Of a stretch of 64,000 nucleotides of DNA, positions 1-8,310 are shown piece after piece; the stretch's first letter is position 1; every line of letters begins with the position of its first letter. The stretch is taken from NCBI RefSeq assembly GCF_001011115.1, contig NZ_CP008874.1:62001-126000 (forward strand), written 5' to 3'. A program made the position numbers and the translations under genes. The notes under the pieces are model-generated. The model worked only from the letters and a program-made list of their open reading frames with translations. It had not been told where the DNA came from and did no database searches. The DNA comes from Halanaeroarchaeum sulfurireducens (GTDB taxonomy: Archaea > Halobacteriota > Halobacteria > Halobacteriales > Halobacteriaceae).

Positions 1-2
1 TC

Positions 3-257
3 GACGATCGGCGCAATCAGGGCGTCGCCTTCCTGGCGAGTCTCATGCTCTGGATCGTCGCCGGAACCGACGTCCTGGGTCGGGTGCTCGGCGCCATTCC
101 GGGGGGCGGGGATGTCTGGATCGCCGGGGCCGGCGAGATTCTCGGATCGCTTGGACCGCCGTACTCCCCGGCGCTCGTCTTCGTCGTGTTCACACTGCCG
201 GTGTTGCGGTACACTCACTACGGCTCGGATTGGGCCGAGGAGGAGCCCGACGAATGA
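3..257 (+). CDS. C-terminal end of a membrane protein, probably FeoB
   Basis: The reading frame is open from the left edge of the window to a TGA at 255-257, so only the last 84 residues are visible. They contain two hydrophobic stretches (about residues 8-30 and 50-70 of the fragment) and a short acidic cytosolic tail ending EEEPDE. The stop overlaps the ATG of the next gene in an ATGA arrangement, which implies translational coupling. The next gene looks like FeoC, so the most economical reading is the C-terminus of the ferrous iron transporter FeoB. That identity is inferred from the neighbour. Nothing in the fragment itself (no G domain, no gate motif) proves it. Confidence 0.5.
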   Translation, partial: DDRRNQGVAFLASLMLWIVAGTDVLGRVLGAIPGGGDVWIAGAGEILGSLGPPYSPALVFVVFTLPVLRYTHYGSDWAEEEPDE

Positions 258-577
258 GCGCGTACCGGCGCGTGCTGGATCTGCTCCGCCGGGGGACGTC
301 GATTCCCCGCATCGCGGAACGGATGGACATGAGAACGGACGCCCTCGTGGCGATGATCGAGTCGATGGAGCGGGCCGGACACCTCCGTGACATCAGCTGT
401 GAGGGCGAGACGTGTTCGACCTGCCCGATGGCGGAGGCGTGTGGCGTCCAGCAGGACGGGCCAGCCAATTACGTCATCTCCGAGGCGGGGATCACCTATC
501 TCGTGGAGCACGACGCCACCGACGCGGGCGCAGACGGCGCCGACTCCGTCCCGGCCGACGGGACGCGGCGCGATTGA
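254..577 (+). CDS. FeoC-like winged-helix protein with a Cys4 cluster motif
   Basis: This 107-residue protein begins with a predicted small winged helix-turn-helix (about residues 1-48). A compact cysteine cluster follows, C49-x4-C54-x2-C57-x5-C63, which matches the Fe-S binding pattern of FeoC proteins. FeoC partners the FeoB ferrous iron pump and is thought to sense iron, oxygen or FeoB stability. The start is the ATG at 254 because it overlaps the upstream stop by 4 bases. An upstream in-frame GTG at 230 would add 8 residues inside the previous gene and is less likely. The C-terminal 35 residues are acidic and low in complexity. Unlike most FeoC proteins it carries an extra domain after the Cys cluster. 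Confidence 0.7.
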   Translation: MSAYRRVLDLLRRGTSIPRIAERMDMRTDALVAMIESMERAGHLRDISCEGETCSTCPMAEACGVQQDGPANYVISEAGITYLVEHDATDAGADGADSVPADGTRRD

Positions 578-580
578 CTG

Positions 581-675
581 CCGCTCCACCTACTCCACCC
601 CGCTCCACCTACTCCACCCCGCTCCACCTACTCCACCCCGCTCCACCTACTCCACCCCGCTCCACCTACCCCACC
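581..675. repeat. Five tandem copies of a 19-bp unit
   Basis: The unit ccgctccacctactccacc is repeated head to tail at 581, 600, 619, 638 and 657. The first four copies are identical and the fifth is slightly degenerate. The array starts 3 bases after the stop of the FeoC-like gene and is pyrimidine-rich on the plus strand. It lies between two same-strand genes and codes for nothing recognisable. Exact identity between units suggests recent slippage expansion. Copy number may vary between strains. Confidence 0.9.
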
Positions 676-757
676 CGCTCCTCGTTTTCACAGGAATTGC
701 CATCGGGTGAGAGACGCCGAAACGCTCATGACTCTCCCGTCGCCACGTTACTACAGC

Positions 758-928
758 ATGACAAATACTCACGTGGTACGAGACGACGAGGGCAACCTCG
801 AATACGTCGAGTACTACATCGAATGTAACAACACGATCGTCCGCCTCTACCCCGACGAGAGCGAGGAGTCTGGGTGGCGCGTCGAGGAGGAGATCGCCGA
901 CGAGGAGGGGCCCTGGTCGAAACCGTAA
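758..928 (+). CDS. Small acidic hypothetical protein
   Basis: This 56-residue acidic ORF starts MTNTHVVRDDEGNLEYVEYY. It has the composition of a genuine haloarchaeal protein, with many Asp and Glu and GC-rich third codon positions. No family is recognised. ATGs at 707 and 728 are also in frame. I chose 758 because the residues before it are neither acidic nor haloarchaeal in character. A single Cys and a WRVEEE motif near the C-terminus are the only notable features. Confidence 0.55.
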   Translation: MTNTHVVRDDEGNLEYVEYYIECNNTIVRLYPDESEESGWRVEEEIADEEGPWSKP

Positions 929-1083
929 GGCTCCGATATCGCCGTTCCGCTCCGATAACACCCCGCCAACCGCGACGCCGCCCGGAGCGGGGACATTCCA
1001 ACTCCATGGTCCGCCACGATCTCGCCGTGACAGGCGCTGGGACCGGAACCCACATGGATTCCGGGGCCCAAGGACTGAACCGA

Positions 1084-1662
1084 ATGAAGGTCTGTATCCC
1101 AACGCTCGGCACTGGCGGTTTCGAGGCCGAGGTGTCCCCCCACTTCGGGCGCGCCCCGACGTTCACGCTGTACGACACCGAGGAGGAGAGCCTGTCCGTC
1201 GTCGAGAACGGCGGCGAACACCACGGGGGCAACCGGTCGCCGCCGAACGCGATTGCAGAGACCGGGGCCGACGTCCTGGTCTGTGGGAACCTCGGCCGCA
1301 AAGCCGTCGACAGATTCGACGAGATGGGGATCGCCGTCTACCGTGGCGCAGAGGGGACCGTCGAGAACGCTCTCAACCGGTGGGATGCCGACGATCTGGA
1401 GGAGGCCCAACCGGGCGAGGACTGTGGCCACGATCACGGCCACGACCACGATGATGGCCATGGCCACGGCCACGGTCATGGAGGGGGTCACGATCACGGT
1501 GACGGTCACGACCACGGTGATGGCCATGGCCACGATCACGATCATGGAGGGGGCCACGACCACGGTGATGGCCATGGCCACGATCACGACCACACCCACG
1601 ACCACGATCACGACCACACCCACGACCACGATCACGACCACACCCACGACCACGATCACTGA
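1084..1662 (+). CDS. NifX/NafY-type FeMo-cofactor-binding domain protein with a long His-rich tail
   Basis: Residues 1-105 form a dinitrogenase iron-molybdenum cofactor-binding domain of the NifX/NifB-C/NafY superfamily. It opens MKVCIPT, has an SPHFGRAP motif near residue 18, and has a CGNLG motif near residue 67. Residues 116-192 are a low-complexity tail of His with Asp, Gly and Thr, in which about 33 of 77 residues are His. Members of the family bind metal clusters or metal ions, and such tails usually bind Ni, Zn or Co. No nitrogenase genes are nearby, so a metal storage or metallochaperone role is more likely than nitrogen fixation. The start at 1084 gives the normal family N-terminus. 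An upstream in-frame ATG at 874 would add non-acidic sequence. Confidence 0.85.
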   Translation: MKVCIPTLGTGGFEAEVSPHFGRAPTFTLYDTEEESLSVVENGGEHHGGNRSPPNAIAETGADVLVCGNLGRKAVDRFDEMGIAVYRGAEGTVENALNRWDADDLEEAQPGEDCGHDHGHDHDDGHGHGHGHGGGHDHGDGHDHGDGHGHDHDHGGGHDHGDGHGHDHDHTHDHDHDHTHDHDHDHTHDHDH

Positions 1663-1725
1663 GTCGACTGATCGCCAACACAGCGGAGAAGACGGACTCG
1701 TTCGGGAACGGCGTCCGCTACGATT

Positions 1726-3606
1726 TCATAGCGACTGTGCCGTCTCGTACGCCGACGCGATGGCGTCCTCGGCTCGCCCGGGCTCCGCCGCATCGCCGAC
1801 GGTCTCGGTGGGAATTGACAGCTCGTCGTAATCGAAGGGGTCGTAGGACTGCACGCCAGTGGCGACCACGTACCGGTCGATCCCCTCCCAGGAGAGTTCC
1901 TCGCCGTCCTTCGTCGCGACAGCCGTCTCCTCTGCGACCTCCTGGAGGTCGGTCTCCTTGTGGATCGACACCGAGTCGGTCTTCTCGAGTTTGCTGAGAA
2001 CCGGCCCCTTCTCGAGGGAGATCATCCCTCGGCCCACGTCCGAGAGCAACTCCACGACGATCACTTCGTTCCCGGCCTCGGCGAGTGCGTCCGCGGTCTC
2101 AAGGCCGATGAAGCCGCCGCCGATCACCATGACACGCTCGTCGGCGGGCATCGCCTCGGCGTCGAGAATCTCGGCGCCGTCGTACTCGACGGTGTCGAGG
2201 CCCTCGATGGGCGGGATCATCGGCTCCGATCCGGTGGCGATCACGGCGCCGTCGTAGTCCTCGAGGGTCGATTCCGTCGCCTCATCTCGTATCACATCGA
2301 CGTCGTCGGCCGTCTCGACGACCGTCTCGAGGTAATCGAGCCCCTTCTGTAAGCTGTCTTTGCCCGGGGGAAGCGGAGCCCACCGGAACGCACCGCCCAG
2401 TTCGTCTGATTCGTAGAGGTCGACCTCGTGACCCCGTTCCGAGAGGACTTCCGCGGCCGTCATGCCCGCGGGACCGCCGCCCACGATCGCGTACTCGCGA
2501 GGCTCCGCGGTGGGCTCGAAGCGAAGTTCGTCTTCGTCACCCACGGCCGGGTTGATGACGCAGCCGAGTCCCTCGCCGGATTTGACGCCGCCGAGACAGC
2601 CGTCGCTGCAGGCCATACAGGGTCGGACCGGTCCGTCTACCTCGCCGAGATACTTGCCCACGAAGTCCGGGTCGGCCACCAGCGCGCGCCCGACGGCGAC
2701 GAGGTCGGCGTTCGTGTCGGACTGGATGGTCTCGATGTCCTGGTGTTCGTTGATGCGGCCGACGGCCGCGACCGGTACCGAGACGTCGTTTCCGAGGGTA
2801 TCGGCGTACTCCCAGAGTTCCCCTTTCGGGGTGAACATGTGCTGGAAGAAATACGGTGGGTTCGCACAGAGCGACCCGGCAGTCACGTGGAAGGCGTCCG
2901 CGCCGCGGTCTTCCAGCCGCCCCGCCAGCTCCCGCGCCTCGGGGAAGTCGATGCCGCCCTCGACCTTGTCGTCAGCGGTGAGTCGAATCATCACCGGCAG
3001 ATCGGTTGCCGATTGTACGGCATCGAGGACCTCGAACCCGAACCGGGCCCGATTCTCGAAGGAGCCGCCGTATTCGTCGTCCCTGTCGTTCACGGCGGGC
3101 GAGAGGAACTGAGCCACGAGGTATCCGTGGCTGAACTGGAGTTCGAGGACGTCGAAACCCGCTTCCTCGGCCCGTCTCGCCGCATCTTCGAAGAGGCTGA
3201 CAGCCTCGTCGATGTCGTCTTTCGACATTCGCTCGGGGGTGATGCCGGTGCGCTCGCACGTGGTCGCGGACGCGGAGAGGTGAACGTTGCCCTCGATGTT
3301 CCCGTTCGCCATTCGGCCCGGGTGATTCAGGTGAGCGATCGCTTTGGCGCCCCCGTCGTGAATTGCGTCGGTGAGATCGCGCAGTCCCGGGATGGCATCG
3401 TCATCGTCGATCCCCATCTGGGTCGGAAGCTCCCGCAGGCGCTCGTCGAGATACAGTGGCTCGGGTGTGATCGCGCCCAGATGATCCGCCCTGCGTCGGT
3501 AAAATTGCAGGTGACGGTCAGTCACGCTCCCGTCACCGTCGCTGTACCCGGTCTTGATCGGTGCCATGACAAACTCGTTTCGGAGCTTCTCGGTGCCTAT
3601 GTGCAT
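1726..3606 (-). CDS. Old-yellow-enzyme-type NADH:flavin oxidoreductase with Fe-S cluster and FAD/NAD domain
   Basis: This 626-residue enzyme has the three-part layout of 2,4-dienoyl-CoA reductase, 2-enoate reductase and trimethylamine dehydrogenase. Residues 1-320 are an FMN TIM barrel (HLNHPGR near 93, SHGYLVAQFLSP near 160). A 4Fe-4S motif C330-x2-C333-x3-C337-x11-C349 follows. The C-terminal FAD/NAD(P) part has two Rossmann motifs, GGGPAG at 376 and GGGFIG near 500. It probably reduces alpha,beta-unsaturated carbonyl compounds or enoyl-CoAs in the cytosol, but the substrate cannot be read from sequence. The start is the ATG at 3606, where the barrel homology begins. An alternative in-frame start at 3750 would add a non-homologous segment. 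A winged-helix gene lies just upstream on the same strand. Confidence 0.9.
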   Translation of the reverse strand: MHIGTEKLRNEFVMAPIKTGYSDGDGSVTDRHLQFYRRRADHLGAITPEPLYLDERLRELPTQMGIDDDDAIPGLRDLTDAIHDGGAKAIAHLNHPGRMANGNIEGNVHLSASATTCERTGITPERMSKDDIDEAVSLFEDAARRAEEAGFDVLELQFSHGYLVAQFLSPAVNDRDDEYGGSFENRARFGFEVLDAVQSATDLPVMIRLTADDKVEGGIDFPEARELAGRLEDRGADAFHVTAGSLCANPPYFFQHMFTPKGELWEYADTLGNDVSVPVAAVGRINEHQDIETIQSDTNADLVAVGRALVADPDFVGKYLGEVDGPVRPCMACSDGCLGGVKSGEGLGCVINPAVGDEDELRFEPTAEPREYAIVGGGPAGMTAAEVLSERGHEVDLYESDELGGAFRWAPLPPGKDSLQKGLDYLETVVETADDVDVIRDEATESTLEDYDGAVIATGSEPMIPPIEGLDTVEYDGAEILDAEAMPADERVMVIGGGFIGLETADALAEAGNEVIVVELLSDVGRGMISLEKGPVLSKLEKTDSVSIHKETDLQEVAEETAVATKDGEELSWEGIDRYVVATGVQSYDPFDYDELSIPTETVGDAAEPGRAEDAIASAYETAQSL

Positions 3607-3752
3607 AGCTCTCTCGACCTCTGGGGTGTCCCTAGTATCTAGTAATACACGGAGGCTATTTAGTAATGTTGGGCGACTATTGTCCGCCACACTCACAACC
3701 GCGTCGTCTGCGGGTGCGGGTCGTCGGTCGGTGTCGACGGCCGGGCGCACTC

Positions 3753-4109
3753 TCAGGCGTTCGTCTGGCCGTCGATTCGCCAGTACACCCGCGTCCGTCC
3801 GGTCTTTCGCCGGTCGAGAAAGCCCGCATCACAGAGGTCGTTGAGTTTTCGCCGGGCCCCCTCTGTTGTCATGTCGTACGCCTCCGCGAGGTCGGTGGTC
3901 GTGAGTACCGGCCCCGGAACTGTCTCCAGGAGCTCCAGTACCTCCTCTTCGGTCACCGTATCGACGTACTGGCCCTGGTCGTCGCGTCTGCGCCGTCCCC
4001 GACGGCCCTCACCCCCGTTCCGCCCCTTCTTCGAGCGACCTCGCCGCGCTCCCCTCCCGTGTTCGTCGTCCACGTCGTGTCCGTGGCTCTCGTGTGGTTC
4101 GTGCCTCAT
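3753..4109 (-). CDS. Winged helix-turn-helix DNA-binding protein
   Basis: This 118-residue protein has two parts. The N-terminal ~50 residues are basic and low in complexity (many Arg, Gly, Lys and His) and probably disordered. Residues ~55-118 form a winged helix, with EEVLELLETVP, TTTDLAEAYDMTTEGARRKLNDL as recognition helices, and a wing ending in RTRVYWRID. It probably represses or activates the oxidoreductase gene 147 bases downstream on the same strand. The ATG at 4109 is chosen because of its acidic/histidine N-terminus. An ATG at 4142 is also in frame. Confidence 0.75.
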   Translation of the reverse strand: MRHEPHESHGHDVDDEHGRGARRGRSKKGRNGGEGRRGRRRRDDQGQYVDTVTEEEVLELLETVPGPVLTTTDLAEAYDMTTEGARRKLNDLCDAGFLDRRKTGRTRVYWRIDGQTNA

Positions 4110-4320
4110 ATTCGTCGGAAGGGGCTGGTCGGCAAAAACCATTTTGGTGTAGCCAATTGGCGGTGATCGCCTTCGTCGCACTCGGTCGCCACCGCCGTAA
4201 AAATTGATATCGCCATATTTGGTTCATCATATAAGGGAGGTCGCTACACCAACCGCGAGTCCAAAGAGCGAGTGGTGTACCGAAAACAATCGTAGCGCTT
4301 CGAATGCGGTTCGGTGGCGT

Positions 4321-4584
4321 TCAGTCCCCGTCGGTGCTTGCTCGCACCGTTTCGATCTCCGGGATTTCCGCGGACAGCCTGGATTTGATCGCCCGGACCG
4401 TCACCGGGGAGATACTGCAGCCGCTGCAGGCGCCGGCGAGCCGGAGAGTCACCTCGCCGTTCTCGGCGTCGAGGCTTTCGATGACGGCAGTCCCGCCGTG
4501 CATCTGGATCTGCGGAAAATTCCGACCAAGAAAGTCCGCAATTCGCTCGCGGAGGTCGGTTTCGTTCCTGTTCTCGGCGCTCAT
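4321..4584 (-). CDS. NifU-like C-terminal domain Fe-S scaffold protein
   Basis: This is an 87-residue stand-alone NifU C-terminal (Nfu) domain. The cluster-binding motif is C53-x2-C56 in AGACSGCSISP, preceded by the usual MHGGTAV strand. Such proteins carry or transfer 4Fe-4S clusters to client proteins in the cytosol. Length and motif spacing are normal for a single-domain archaeal Nfu protein. It is a single gene on the minus strand with about 0.2-0.5 kb of non-coding sequence on both sides. Confidence 0.92.
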   Translation of the reverse strand: MSAENRNETDLRERIADFLGRNFPQIQMHGGTAVIESLDAENGEVTLRLAGACSGCSISPVTVRAIKSRLSAEIPEIETVRASTDGD

Positions 4585-5128
4585 AGGCCGAGACAGGTGA
4601 TGGCCGCGTTTAGGCTTTTGGTTGGTCGAGGGTTCGACACACTAGGGCGAAATTCTGCCCATGAGAACAGGTTCCGTCACTCTGGGATACTCATCGGCCT
4701 GATGATCCCGCATCACGGATACCGGAGGAGTCCTCGTGAGTATACTGCAAATTTCTCCACCACGATTTCCCCTCTGGGGTGGGCTCATTTCCGGCCCGGC
4801 CCTTTTCGGATTACCGTTGCGCTCGCTGCCATCGCTAACGCTGGGGTGGGGGATGGGGCCGACCAAAAATGGCGATTACATTCAAATAATACATTGTATG
4901 TCGCTATATCAAAATCAATCACGTCGTCGATCACCTGAACCGATCGAACAATTCCTGTATAGCGGGTTTGAAGCGTGTATCTCTCGAATTCTCGGGTTTA
5001 TCGACGAAAAGGAGTGGACTACCGTTGGGACGATGGCGCTCGGGGGAGAATCGTGACGGCGAGTGGGGGGGGTAATAACGCGATGGGTGGATCGTGACGT
5101 CACATTGGCGAATACCGGGGGTGCCCGG
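4585..5128. other. Non-coding region of 544 bp
   Basis: No credible ORF is present. The left part must hold the promoter of the NifU-domain gene. The centre (about 4870-5000) is noticeably AT-richer than the surroundings. The segment next to 5100 lies downstream of the HTH regulator and would hold its terminator. I see no tRNA, riboswitch-like element or repeat. Confidence 0.5.
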
Positions 5129-5800
5129 TCAGGCTCGGGCACGCGGTTTGACGCTGTCCGCGCCGTCGAGAATCGTCTTGAGTAGCTTCGACTGGGCCGC
5201 CGCGAGATGTTCGGTGAACGTCGATGTCGTAATGTCGAGTTCTTCTGCGACCTCGCCGGCGTTCGCGCCCTTCGGGTGGTCGAAGTACCCCAGCTGGTAG
5301 GCCGTCTCGAGAACCTCTCGCTGCCTGGCTGTGAGTTCCCCGCGATCGACGAACACGAGGTCGTCGGCACCGTCCTCGTTCTTCGAGCTGACGAGGCGCT
5401 GGACGTCGACGTCGTCGAAGTTCTCACGGAGCGTGCTCACGGCGTCCCGCAGGTCGTCCATCGTCTGGGCGTGGAAGGTGAGCGAAAGATCGCCGTTTTC
5501 CGCCTGGACTTCGACGATGGGGGCGTTGTACTGCTCGACCATCTCGCAGGCGCAGTCGTCGCCGTAGTCCCGCTGGAACCGGTAGACGGACTTTTGCCCG
5601 TAGGAAAATACCGATTCCAGCCCGTCGATGTCCTCCAGGTTGCCGTTCGCGTCGGTCGCGAACTCTTCGGTGACGCGGCCGGTATCGGGCTCGACGTGCT
5701 TGGAGACGTTATAACACGCCACGCCATCGCCGGACGCCCGGGCGACTGGACAACTGGTTGCATTGCCGATTCGTATCTGTGCTCGTATTCCGGCGCTCAT
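5129..5800 (-). CDS. Bacterioopsin-activator-type HTH (HTH-10) regulator
   Basis: This 223-residue regulator belongs to the haloarchaeal Bat/DmsR-like group. The C-terminal ~55 residues are an HTH-10 domain (TARQREVLETAYQLGYFDHP, then EVAEELDITTSTFTEHLAAA). The N-terminal ~140 residues form the ligand- or redox-sensing part and carry several cysteines (ATSCPVA near the start, GVACYNV, and a CACEMV motif). These could bind a metal or sense redox state. The ATG at 5800 is chosen because the longer in-frame start at 5872 adds non-acidic sequence. No adjacent target gene is obvious, so the regulated pathway is unknown. Confidence 0.85.
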   Translation of the reverse strand: MSAGIRAQIRIGNATSCPVARASGDGVACYNVSKHVEPDTGRVTEEFATDANGNLEDIDGLESVFSYGQKSVYRFQRDYGDDCACEMVEQYNAPIVEVQAENGDLSLTFHAQTMDDLRDAVSTLRENFDDVDVQRLVSSKNEDGADDLVFVDRGELTARQREVLETAYQLGYFDHPKGANAGEVAEELDITTSTFTEHLAAAQSKLLKTILDGADSVKPRARA

Positions 5801-6042
5801 GGTAAGTGGGGGGGGGGTGGATGCGACGGGACTGTGAACGACCCGTCGTAGATATTGGGTACTTACCGCCAACTCCCCCTAAACGCCACCCCATTTCCCA
5901 TTATCTGAAAATGCCGTTTTGAGGCTCTGTAAACGGCTGTTATTAACGAATACGCTCGTTTCCACCGCGCAAATGTCAAAATTAGTACCCTATATATTGG
6001 GGAGAAGAAACGGGATATCGGCACGATCGGTCCCCAGGCTCG

Positions 6043-7479
6043 TCAGTCGAGTTGTTCTCCGAGGACATCGTCGGCAACCTCGACAAAGGCCGTCTCCGTG
6101 CCCCTGGGCACCGTCGCACCTGCGGCGATCGTATGTCCGCCTCCGTCGCCCCCGACCGCACGCGAGGCCTCCTGCATGACCGTCGAGAGGTCGAGTCCGC
6201 GACGGAGGAGCGCCGATGTCCCACGCGCGGAGACCTTCGTCTCCCCCTTGTCCGCGTCGGCGAACGCGATCATGGGGACCGATCGGTCCACGCCGTTCGC
6301 GCCGTAGGCCATGCCGGCGACGATGCCGACGATCGTCTCGCGGATCTCCTCACCCGCGTGAAACCACTGGCAGTTGTCCTCCCGGGTGACGCCGTGGTCG
6401 GCCACCCACTCGATCCCCTCCGAGAGGTTCCGTCGATGCGTTCGCAGCAGGCGTTTCGCCTCCTGGAATGCCTCGCCGCGATCCCCCTGGCAGACGGCGA
6501 GGCCCACGTCCGCTCGGTCGTACCGCGCGGTCGCGTTGAGCAGCGTCGAGAACTCCGAGGCATCCCGGAGCACGGTTCCGGGCGCTTCGCGTGGGAGGGT
6601 GTAACTGGTTCCGATCAGGTCATCGATCCGACCGGCGGGGACGCCGTTTCGCACCGCCCGTCTGACCAGTGCGGAGACCACCGTCCGCCGTTCGTCGTGG
6701 GTCAGGTCGGCCCAGGTTCGCCACTCGCCGTCCGCTTTCAGTTCCATGTCGAGTCCGTCGAGAAACCGCACGACACCGGACCGATCGTTCGTGATCCCCG
6801 GAATCCGGACGTCGTTCGCGTACTCGAGGAGCTTCGGGAGTGGCCGGGTCTGGGTCCCGTACATCGCCAGATCTTTGGTGGTGTCCAGGACGCCCGCCGC
6901 GACGCCCTCGTCGGTGATCGCCGCGTTCGCGCCGACCAGTTCGCCGTCGACGGTCTGCATGTCGCCGACGGCACCGACGACGGCGAGCGCGGCCAGGTCC
7001 CGGTTTCCGTCGGCGGCGTGATCCTCGGGGTCCCGGCCGCAATCGGCGAGCGCGCGGGCGAGGGCGTACGTCGTGCCAGCACCGGAGAGTTCACTGCCGC
7101 CGTCGATTCCCTCCAGCAGCGGGTTGACGTGGTACGCGGTCTCGGCGTCGGTCGGCTGGTGGTGATCGGCGACGATCGGCGTAAATCCCTTCCGTTCGGC
7201 GTACTCGGTTACGACGTCGAGTTGCCCACTCCCGAAGTCGGTGAACAACACTGTCTCGTAGTCGGTGGCGGCGATGGCGGCGATTGCCTCCTCGTCGAGT
7301 TGTTTCTCGAAGGTCGTCGCGACCGGGATCCCGGCCCGCTCCAGCGCCGTCGCGGCGATGGCGGCGCTGGTCAGTCCGTCGGCGTCGATGTGGGATGCCA
7401 GCAGGACCTCGTCGGCCTCGCGGAGGCGCCGGGCGGCGGCCCGGGCGGGGCGGGCCAGGGCGGGAATCGGTGCGTCCAT
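6043..7479 (-). CDS. DHH-family phosphoesterase (RecJ/GAN-like nuclease)
   Basis: This 478-residue protein has a DHH domain, with motif I SHIDADGLTSAAI near residue 29, an FTDFGSGQ motif and the signature ADHHQPT near residue 105. A DHHA1 domain forms the C-terminus (GGDGGGHTIAAGATVP near residue 445). Archaeal members act as single-strand exonucleases or as GINS-associated nuclease at the replication fork. The length and the C-terminal GGGH motif fit this group. Several RecJ-like paralogues occur in haloarchaea and I cannot tell which one this is. The 28-base gap to the frameshifted hydratase gene upstream suggests they were one transcription unit. Confidence 0.88.
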   Translation of the reverse strand: MDAPIPALARPARAAARRLREADEVLLASHIDADGLTSAAIAATALERAGIPVATTFEKQLDEEAIAAIAATDYETVLFTDFGSGQLDVVTEYAERKGFTPIVADHHQPTDAETAYHVNPLLEGIDGGSELSGAGTTYALARALADCGRDPEDHAADGNRDLAALAVVGAVGDMQTVDGELVGANAAITDEGVAAGVLDTTKDLAMYGTQTRPLPKLLEYANDVRIPGITNDRSGVVRFLDGLDMELKADGEWRTWADLTHDERRTVVSALVRRAVRNGVPAGRIDDLIGTSYTLPREAPGTVLRDASEFSTLLNATARYDRADVGLAVCQGDRGEAFQEAKRLLRTHRRNLSEGIEWVADHGVTREDNCQWFHAGEEIRETIVGIVAGMAYGANGVDRSVPMIAFADADKGETKVSARGTSALLRRGLDLSTVMQEASRAVGGDGGGHTIAAGATVPRGTETAFVEVADDVLGEQLD

Positions 7480-7506
7480 CGGGTTGGGGTTGGGCCGGTT
7501 TCGGGT

Positions 7507-8245
7507 TTAAACCTCCGGGTCGCCGTGCAGAAACCGCTCGACTGCCGCCCGACTCTCCTCGTCCGCCCGCACCTGGGCGAACCCGCCACGAACCCGGTCG
7601 CGCTCGCCGGATTCTTGCACCCGGGCCGCGACCGCCCGCTTCGTCGTCCGGATCGTCGCCGCCGGCGCGTCCGCGATCGCCTCGACCAGTTCGTCGACGG
7701 TGGGCTCGAGTGCGTCCGGCGTGACGACGCGATTGACGAGCCCCCAGTCCGCCGCCCGAGCCGCATCGATGGGCCGGGCGGTCAACGCCAGTTCCATGAC
7801 GCGTTTCTTGCCGACGGTCTCGGCCACTCGCTCGGCCACGTAGAGGGGATATGCGCCAATGGTCACCTCGGGAAGCGCGAAGGTGGCGTCGTCGGTCGCG
7901 ACGGCCAGGTCGGCGGCTGCGACCAGTTCGCATCCGCCGCCGTAGGCGAGACCGTTCACCGCCGCCACGACCGGGACGTCGAGGGTTTCGATACCGAAGA
8001 GGACGTCCTCGAGAGCCGACAGCAGTTCGTCGATCTCGTCTGCCGTTTCGGCGGCGTCGATCGCGGCGATGTCGTCGCCAGCGCTGAAGACGTCCTCGAC
8101 GCCAGTGATGACTGCTGTGCGTGTCTCCCGCTCGGCGCGTTCCAGGGCCGCACGGAGGTCACGCCAACCCTCGAGGTGAATGGCGATTTTTCACCGGTCG
8201 CCCGACGGCGATCTCCCACTCGCTGATCCATCCTACCCTCCGCAT
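7507..8245 (-). pseudogene. Enoyl-CoA hydratase/isomerase, frameshifted near its N-terminus
   Basis: From 8188 down to 7507 one frame encodes a crotonase-fold protein: HLEGWRDLRAAL, AVITG, FSAGDDI (oxyanion-hole segment), VAAVNGLAYGGGCELV, and LPEVTIGAYP. There is no ATG at its upstream end and a TGA lies at 8191-8193. The missing N-terminus is in another frame starting from an ATG at 8245-8243 (MRRVGWISEW, then EIAVGRPVKN). A single-base indel near 8182-8192, where there is a run of five A/T, would join GRPVKN to IHLEGW and restore a normal family N-terminus. Without correction the only usable starts are internal, such as the GTG at 7968, which would lose half of the active site. It could be a pseudogene or a sequencing error. 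Confidence 0.75.
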
Positions 8246-8310
8246 TGCTCGTAGGTTATCATACCCCATACCCAGGAGGGACCACGAAAAGAACTGTCGG
8301 CCGTTTCGCC

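Noticed and set aside
847-1659. A 270-codon minus-strand ORF opposite the NifX gene, rich in Val and Ile
   Set aside because: It is the reverse reading of the His/Asp/Gly repeat tail and has no independent support.
2428-3642. A 404-codon plus-strand ORF opposite the old-yellow-enzyme gene
   Set aside because: No domain is visible and it lies opposite an enzyme with FMN, Fe-S and FAD motifs.
4146-4250. GGTGTAGC and GCTACACC 90 bases apart as a hairpin or operator
   Set aside because: The 8-base match over a 100-base span is weak and can arise by chance.
4736-5056. A 106-codon plus-strand ORF in the gap after the NifU-domain gene
   Set aside because: It contains hydrophobic and basic stretches unlike haloarchaeal proteins, and the start region is AT-rich non-coding sequence.
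6052-8226. A 724-codon plus-strand ORF opposite the RecJ-like and hydratase genes
   Set aside because: It is antisense to genes with clear family motifs. Its translation is rich in Arg, Gly and Val with no domain, as is typical of shadow frames in GC-rich DNA.
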